Assembly (NCBI GenBank): GCA_905235955.1
Contig: CAJONN010000058.1
Coordinates: forward strand, 1 to 11,312
Length of the DNA stretch: 11,312 nucleotides
Direction: 5' to 3'
From: an uncultured Marinilabiliaceae bacterium
GTDB taxonomy: Bacteria > Bacteroidota > Bacteroidia > Bacteroidales > Marinilabiliaceae
Part shown: in pieces, positions 7,536 to 11,312 of the stretch
Numbering within the stretch: position 1 is the first letter of the stretch
Layout: each line of letters starts with the position of its first letter
Made by a program: the position numbers and the translations under genes
The notes under the pieces: model-generated
What the model was told of the DNA's origin: nothing
The model's input: only the letters and a program-made list of their open reading frames with translations
The model's database searches: none

Positions 7536-8576
7536 ATGAAACAAATTAGAGTAAAACTTACAGCCCTCTCGCTAATAGCAGCAGGCACATTGGCAACAGC
7601 ACAAGCACAGCAAACAGCTGATAGCAAACGTGAACGCATCTTGCAGGTATTAGACCAAAGTCGCCCAAACGAGTATGTTCCGGCAGCCTTCTTCCTCCAC
7701 TTTGAAAACAAACTCGGACGTAAGGCAGTGCAAGACCACAAAGACTTCTATCGCGCTACAGATATGGACTTTGTGAAGGTCTTCTACGAAATCGGACTGC
7801 CCAAACTCGACATCAATTCGGGCAAAGATTGGGAAAAGGTGCCAGTGTATGATGAAGCTTTCTTTGAACCACAACTTGCAGTTATTGAAGATCTTGCACG
7901 TGAATTTAGAGGCGAAGCATTCATATTGCCAACCGTATATTCGCCATTGGCACTAGCACACCAAACACTTGGTGGTGGCAAAGACCTTAAGAAACTTGCT
8001 GAAGAAAATCCTAAAGCATTTGGTCAGGCCATCAAAAACCTTTCGCTCAGCATCGAAAACTACATACGTGCAGCTCGCCGCAGAGGTGCCGATGGATTCT
8101 ACATCTCAACACAAGGTGGCGATGGCAACTCATTGCCAATAAAGATATGGAACGAGCAAGTGCGCCAATGGGACAAACACGTGTCTGAAGTAGCTGCAGA
8201 AATAGGCATCATCAACATACTTCACATCTGCGACTATGGTACACCATTCAAAAATGCTGAAGCACTTTACACCTTTGCTGACTATCCGGCAAGCATCATC
8301 AACGTGCCACTCAACTTCTCTGACGGCAGCACACTCAACCTCAAAGAGGCTCAAAAACGTTTTGGTCGTCCAATATTTGGAGGCTTAGAGCGCTTGGGCG
8401 TAATAGCTAATGGTACACTCGAAGAGGCTAAAGCTGCAGTTGACAAGGTACTTGAAAATGCATCGCCAAACTTCATTCTGGGTGCTGACTGCACAGTGCC
8501 CGGCTCTACCGACTGGGATAAGCTACGTGCCGTTATCGACTATGCACACACATGGCGCAAAACACACAATAAATAA
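7536..8576 (+). CDS. Secreted URO-D/corrinoid-thiol methyltransferase-superfamily protein, paralogue 1 (H-x-C...C site)
   Basis: This 346-residue protein has a Sec signal peptide (likely cleavage near ATAQA, residue 24) and no lipobox, so it is probably periplasmic. The mature part looks like a uroporphyrinogen decarboxylase-fold TIM barrel: RRRGADGFYISTQGGDG (181-197), ILHICDYG (228-235) and FILGADCTVPGSTDW (313-327). The arrangement H230-x-C232 plus C319 matches the H-x-C...C zinc site of MtaA/MtbA-type methylcobamide:thiol methyltransferases, which heme-pathway HemE lacks. These are the only two cysteines in the protein, and there are only two Met (1 and 77). A 63-base spacer without a recognised promoter or terminator separates it from susD. 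Export is unusual for this superfamily. A thiol-directed step on an imported organosulfur compound, such as demethylation or C-S cleavage, is my inference; substrate and cofactor are unknown. Confidence 0.8.
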   Translation: MKQIRVKLTALSLIAAGTLATAQAQQTADSKRERILQVLDQSRPNEYVPAAFFLHFENKLGRKAVQDHKDFYRATDMDFVKVFYEIGLPKLDINSGKDWEKVPVYDEAFFEPQLAVIEDLAREFRGEAFILPTVYSPLALAHQTLGGGKDLKKLAEENPKAFGQAIKNLSLSIENYIRAARRRGADGFYISTQGGDGNSLPIKIWNEQVRQWDKHVSEVAAEIGIINILHICDYGTPFKNAEALYTFADYPASIINVPLNFSDGSTLNLKEAQKRFGRPIFGGLERLGVIANGTLEEAKAAVDKVLENASPNFILGADCTVPGSTDWDKLRAVIDYAHTWRKTHNK

Positions 8577-8637
8577 TATTTTTTCTTCTTTAAACACCCA
8601 ATCAATAATAGATATAAACCTTAAAAACTTTGAACTT

Positions 8638-9714
8638 ATGAAAAACAACATTAGCAAAGTACTGAGCAAATCGTTGCTTGCAGCTATGATGGCTGCTACC
8701 ATGGGTCAAACCGCCCTCGCACAAAACGTTGACGACTACAACAAACGCGAACTTCTTCTTCAGGTGCTCGACCAAAGCCGACCAAACGACTACGTGCCTG
8801 TATTCTTCAATATCCACTTCAAAGATAAATTCGGATACAAAGCCGTACAGTCGCACATCGAGTGGTTCAAAACAACACACGTCGACTTTGTAAACGTGAA
8901 GTATGAATTCCTCCCCAAAAAGGTTGAAATTAGCAGTCCGGCCGATTGGAAGAAGATAGCAGCAGTAACACCCGACGAATGGCAAGAGCAAATAGGCGTA
9001 GTAAGAGAATTGGCCAAAGAACTCAAAAACGAAGCCTTCATCATCCCAACAGTCTACTCGCCATTGGCATTGATCAACCAAATAGTGGTATTGCCCGGTG
9101 TCGACGACAAGAACAAAAAGCAGAAGCTCTTCGACCTGATAAAGAAAGACCCTGAAGCTGTAAAACCAGCCTTGGAAGTCATTACCCAAAGCCTCGTATA
9201 CTACATACGTGAAGCACGCAAAGCTGGTGCTGACGGCTTCTACATCTCAAGCCAAGGTGGCGATGCTGACTCGTTTGGTGGCAAGCTCTTCCGCGAACTC
9301 ATCAAACCCTACGACCGCCAACTCTCTGACGTAGCCAACGAAATTGCTCCATTCAACATCTTGCACGTATGCGAAGGTGGTGGACAATTTACAGCCGATT
9401 CGTTCAACGACTATGTTGACTATCCGGGTAGCATCGTCAATGTGCCATATCATGAGTTCAAGGGCAAGTCTTTGACAACTAAGCAAGTAGCTGCACTCTT
9501 CAAGCGTCCGGTTTTGGGCGGATTGGCTCGTAAGAGCAAAATATATACAGGCTCACTTGAAGAGGCTAAAGCTGAAGTTGATGAGATACTCAAGAATGCT
9601 CCTGACAACTTTGTGCTTGGCGCCGACGACTCTATCCCCAACGATTCTGACCCAGAAAAGCTACGTGCACTTGTCGACTATGTTCACACTTGGCGCGTAA
9701 CTCATAAGAAATAG
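8638..9714 (+). CDS. Secreted URO-D/corrinoid-thiol methyltransferase-superfamily protein, paralogue 2 (H-x-C...D site)
   Basis: The protein has 358 residues from ATG 8638. The open frame extends further upstream into the preceding gene, but only this start yields a signal peptide (hydrophobic core about 10-22, cleavage near TALA|QN at 28). It is clearly paralogous to the preceding protein, sharing LLQVLDQSRPNDYVP (41-54), IIPTVYSPLALINQ, AGADGFYISSQGGD, ILHVCEGG and a matching C-terminus. H243-x-C245 is kept, but the third ligand position is Asp (D331 in VLGADDSIP) where paralogue 1 has C319. Asp can ligate zinc, so the site could be retuned or inactive. The mature part contains no Met and one Cys; the three non-initiator Met are all in the signal peptide. 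Tandem duplication followed by divergence is evident. The pair may form a heterodimer or handle different substrates. It ends the operon, with a terminator downstream. Confidence 0.8.
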   Translation: MKNNISKVLSKSLLAAMMAATMGQTALAQNVDDYNKRELLLQVLDQSRPNDYVPVFFNIHFKDKFGYKAVQSHIEWFKTTHVDFVNVKYEFLPKKVEISSPADWKKIAAVTPDEWQEQIGVVRELAKELKNEAFIIPTVYSPLALINQIVVLPGVDDKNKKQKLFDLIKKDPEAVKPALEVITQSLVYYIREARKAGADGFYISSQGGDADSFGGKLFRELIKPYDRQLSDVANEIAPFNILHVCEGGGQFTADSFNDYVDYPGSIVNVPYHEFKGKSLTTKQVAALFKRPVLGGLARKSKIYTGSLEEAKAEVDEILKNAPDNFVLGADDSIPNDSDPEKLRALVDYVHTWRVTHKK

Positions 9715-9824
9715 CCATTTTCTCGTAGTTGTTATTTTGGAAGAAGCTTCTAAATATGTAAAAAAATCTTTGTTAAATATATTCAATTAAAATTTAGGAG
9801 TTTCATTAATTTGCAATCTGATCT

Positions 9825-9871
9825 GATGAGGGTTTTCGGCATCAAAAATATCCGAACCCTCATCGTTTTTT
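9825..9871 (+). terminator. Intrinsic terminator of the susCD-uroD operon
   Basis: GATGAGGGTT (9825-9834) pairs perfectly with AACCCTCATC (9855-9864). The stem extends by CGG/CCG after a two-base bulge, the loop is about 12 bases, and a run of six T follows at 9866-9871. It lies 110 bases after the second URO-D-like gene and directly before the symporter promoter, so it separates the two transcription units. The 110 bases before it contain no gene. They hold a 10-base palindrome AGAAGCTTCT and AT-rich sequence without clear function. Confidence 0.85.
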
Positions 9872-9884
9872 AGTTGTTAGTTTT

Positions 9885-9915
9885 TTTGAGAGCCTATATA
9901 ATACCAATATTTTTG
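9885..9915 (+). promoter_or_regulatory. Bacteroides-type promoter of the symporter gene
   Basis: TTTG at 9885-9888 and TATTTTTG at 9908-9915 match the -33 (TTTG) and -7 (TAnnTTTG) consensus elements exactly, with 19 bases between them. The predicted start is near 9922, about 17 bases before the ATG at 9939. This supports independent transcription of the symporter and supports 9939 rather than a downstream codon as its true start. Confidence 0.7.
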
Positions 9916-9938
9916 TAGCCAAAAAATTTATACTGATA

Positions 9939-11131
9939 ATGAAGAAACTTTTATTGTGGATTGGTGCCCTCCTTATAGGCACTATTCTCGGACTGCTCAG
10001 GTTGATTTTATTGATGTTGCAGCCACATTTGTAGCTACTATTTATACACGTTTGTTTCAGCTTTTGGCTGTGCCAATTATTGTTTTAGCCATTATTACAA
10101 CGCTTGCTTCGCTTGGCAAAAGTGCTGAAGCTGGGCGCATTTTTGGTCGCACTATAATCTATACGCTACTCACTACTTTGGTTGCTTCGTTGGTTGGGTT
10201 GGCACTTTTTGTTGCAATAGAGCCGGGCGTATTGTCGCTCCCAGCATCTGACGTAGAGGGTAGTGCTGCCGTTCAAGCTCCATCGCTCTCTTATACTGAT
10301 CATATACTCTCAGTGGTGCCCAACAACGTAGTGCGTCCGTTTCTCGAAGGTAATGTGCTTTCGCTTCTTTTGCTTGCTGCAGCAGTGGGTATAGCTTTGT
10401 CGCATCTGCCTGTTTCTGAGTCTCGTACAGCAGTGCTCAACTTTTTTCAGGGTTTGCAAGATGTAATTTTTTTGCTCATCAAAGCACTTATTTGGGCATT
10501 GCCTTTGGGCATTGTGGCCTTTGCAGCGCAGTTGGCTTCACAGCTTAGTGCTGGCGTTGTTGCCGACTCTATTGGTAAGTATGTGTTGGTGGTTTTGGGT
10601 GGCAATCTTGTTCAGTTTTTTGTTGTTTTGCCACTCTTCTTGCTCTCGCGAGGACTCAATCCGGTGCGCACATTGCGTCTTATGTTGCCAGCTGTGCTTA
10701 TGGCATTGTTTACCAAAAGTAGCGCAGCCACACTTCCAGTAACAATATCATCAGCCGAAAATCGCTTGAAAGTCAATCCAAAAGTGTCGCGTTTTGTTTT
10801 GCCAATATGCACCACAATCAATATGAATGGTTGTGCAGCTTTCATACTTGTTACATCGCTTTTTGTTTTGCAACAAGGTGGCGTAGTGCTCACTTGGCCA
10901 CTGATGCTCACATGGGTTCTTATTTCAGTAGTGTCGGCAGTGGGCAATGCAGGTGTGCCAATGGGCTGCTACTTCCTTACGCTTTCGCTCATGTCGGGCA
11001 TGGGAGTGCCCGTAGCAGTAATGGGCATCATATTGCCAATCTATACCATTATAGATATGGTTGAAACTGCAGTCAACGTTTGGAGCGACTCGTGTGTGTG
11101 CGCTCTTACCAATCACGACTTGAAGTTGTAG
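9939..11131 (+). CDS. DAACS-family (GltP-like) cation symporter, apparently frameshifted near the N-terminus
   Basis: This is a multi-spanning inner-membrane protein of the dicarboxylate/amino acid:cation symporter family. ATG 9939 opens a good first membrane segment (MKKLLLWIGALLIGTILGLL), but that frame stops at 10032-10034. The family sequence resumes at about 9998 in another frame (QVDFIDVAATFVATIYTRLF) and runs to 11131, so a -1 shift, meaning loss of 1 or 1+3n bases, near 9993-10001 is likely. A GTG at 9956 opens the second frame but gives an unnatural polar start. Hairpin 1 shows KSSAATLPVTISS; TM7 shows TTINMNGCA (family NMDGT); the last segment shows IIDMVETAVNVWSD. Aligned to GltPh, D394, N401 and D405 are kept, the substrate-carboxylate residue R397 is Glu (codon 11063-11065), and D390 is Tyr. 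Glutamate or aspartate as substrate is therefore unlikely. The protein has normal Met/Cys content. It may be a sequencing error, a phase-variable gene or a decayed gene. Confidence 0.8.
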
Positions 11132-11148
11132 CCGTTTCTCTGACGAAA

Positions 11149-11202
11149 AAATAGCACTAATATTTGGGTGTAAATACCTGAATATTAGTGCTATTTATTT
11201 TT
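11149..11202. terminator. Strong stem-loop terminator after the symporter
   Basis: AAATAGCACTAATATT (11149-11164) and its exact reverse complement (11181-11196) form a 16-bp stem with a 16-base loop that can add a few inner pairs (GGGT/ACCT). It is followed by ATTTTTG-like T-rich sequence on the + strand. On the - strand it is also followed by a T run (the A-tract at 11146-11151), so it could work in both directions. It begins 17 bases after the symporter stop. Confidence 0.8.
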
Positions 11203-11230
11203 GCTGTTAACTCAAGTTTCGCAAGTGAAG

Positions 11231-11285
11231 TAGCTCCGAAGGAGCGAAAGAATACAGGCAGGGGTGAGCGCAGCGTAACCCCTGC
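11231..11285. repeat. GC-rich double-hairpin intergenic repeat
   Basis: Two stem-loops lie close together. GCTCC-GAA-GGAGC is at 11233-11245. GCAGGGGT (11258-11265) pairs with ACCCCTGC (11278-11285) around the loop GAGCGCAGCGTA. Short tandem hairpins of this style, with gctccgaaggagcgaaag and a caggggt...acccctg stem, resemble dispersed intergenic repeats common in Bacteroidales chromosomes. Only one copy is present in this window, so repetition is recalled rather than seen. The surrounding 11203-11312 contains no gene. Confidence 0.5.
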
Positions 11286-11312
11286 TAATTATGCGCCCTC
11301 CACAATATTAGC

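Noticed and set aside
8410..8637. N-terminal extension of the second URO-D-like protein into the first gene
   Set aside because: The extra 76 residues are out-of-frame reading of the preceding gene and the spacer. The signal peptide begins at ATG 8638.
7536..9714. Heme biosynthesis HemE annotation for the two URO-D-like genes
   Set aside because: Both are exported and carry the H-x-C thiol/zinc motif absent from HemE, and no other heme gene is present.

Overview
The window reads as a chromosomal segment of a Bacteroidota genome, most likely Bacteroidales. The reasons are a SusC/SusD outer-membrane pair, promoters of the Bacteroides type (TTG or TTTG, 19-20 bases, TAnnTTTG), AT-rich spacers mostly without strong Shine-Dalgarno sites, and a GC-rich double-hairpin intergenic repeat at the right end. 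I cannot assign a genus. All convincing genes are on the + strand.

Layout. (1) Bases 1-1394: the 3' end of a trans-sulfuration PLP enzyme gene overlaps by 4 bases a complete PatB/MalY-type C-S lyase gene. (2) Bases 1395-1636: a control region with a three-half-site operator-like repeat and a Bacteroides-type promoter. (3) Bases 1637-9714: a putative operon with a 45-codon Met/Cys-rich leader ORF, a PstS-like periplasmic binding protein, a SusC-type TonB-dependent transporter, a SusD-type lipoprotein, and two paralogous secreted proteins of the uroporphyrinogen decarboxylase (URO-D)/corrinoid-thiol methyltransferase superfamily. A strong terminator closes it at 9825-9871. (4) Bases 9885-11131: a separate promoter and a DAACS-family (GltP-like) symporter with an apparent N-terminal frameshift, then a terminator and the repeat.

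The operon looks like a sulfur-starvation scavenging system that I do not recognise as described. Three independent signals agree. Nine of the first 17 residues of the leader peptide are Met or Cys. The five structural proteins are almost free of sulfur amino acids: by my count 21 Met+Cys in about 2562 residues, and the binding protein has only its initiator Met. The flanking lyase (13 in 401) and symporter (14 in about 377) look ordinary. The left-hand neighbours are Met/Cys metabolism enzymes.

Inferred working model: SusC/SusD import an organosulfur ligand across the outer membrane, the binding protein holds it in the periplasm, and the two URO-D-like proteins act on it there, using a thiol-type metal site (H-x-C...C in the first, H-x-C...D in the second). 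The ligand, the reaction and the route across the inner membrane cannot be read from the sequence. No glycoside hydrolase, sulfatase or ABC permease is present, so this is not an ordinary polysaccharide utilisation locus.
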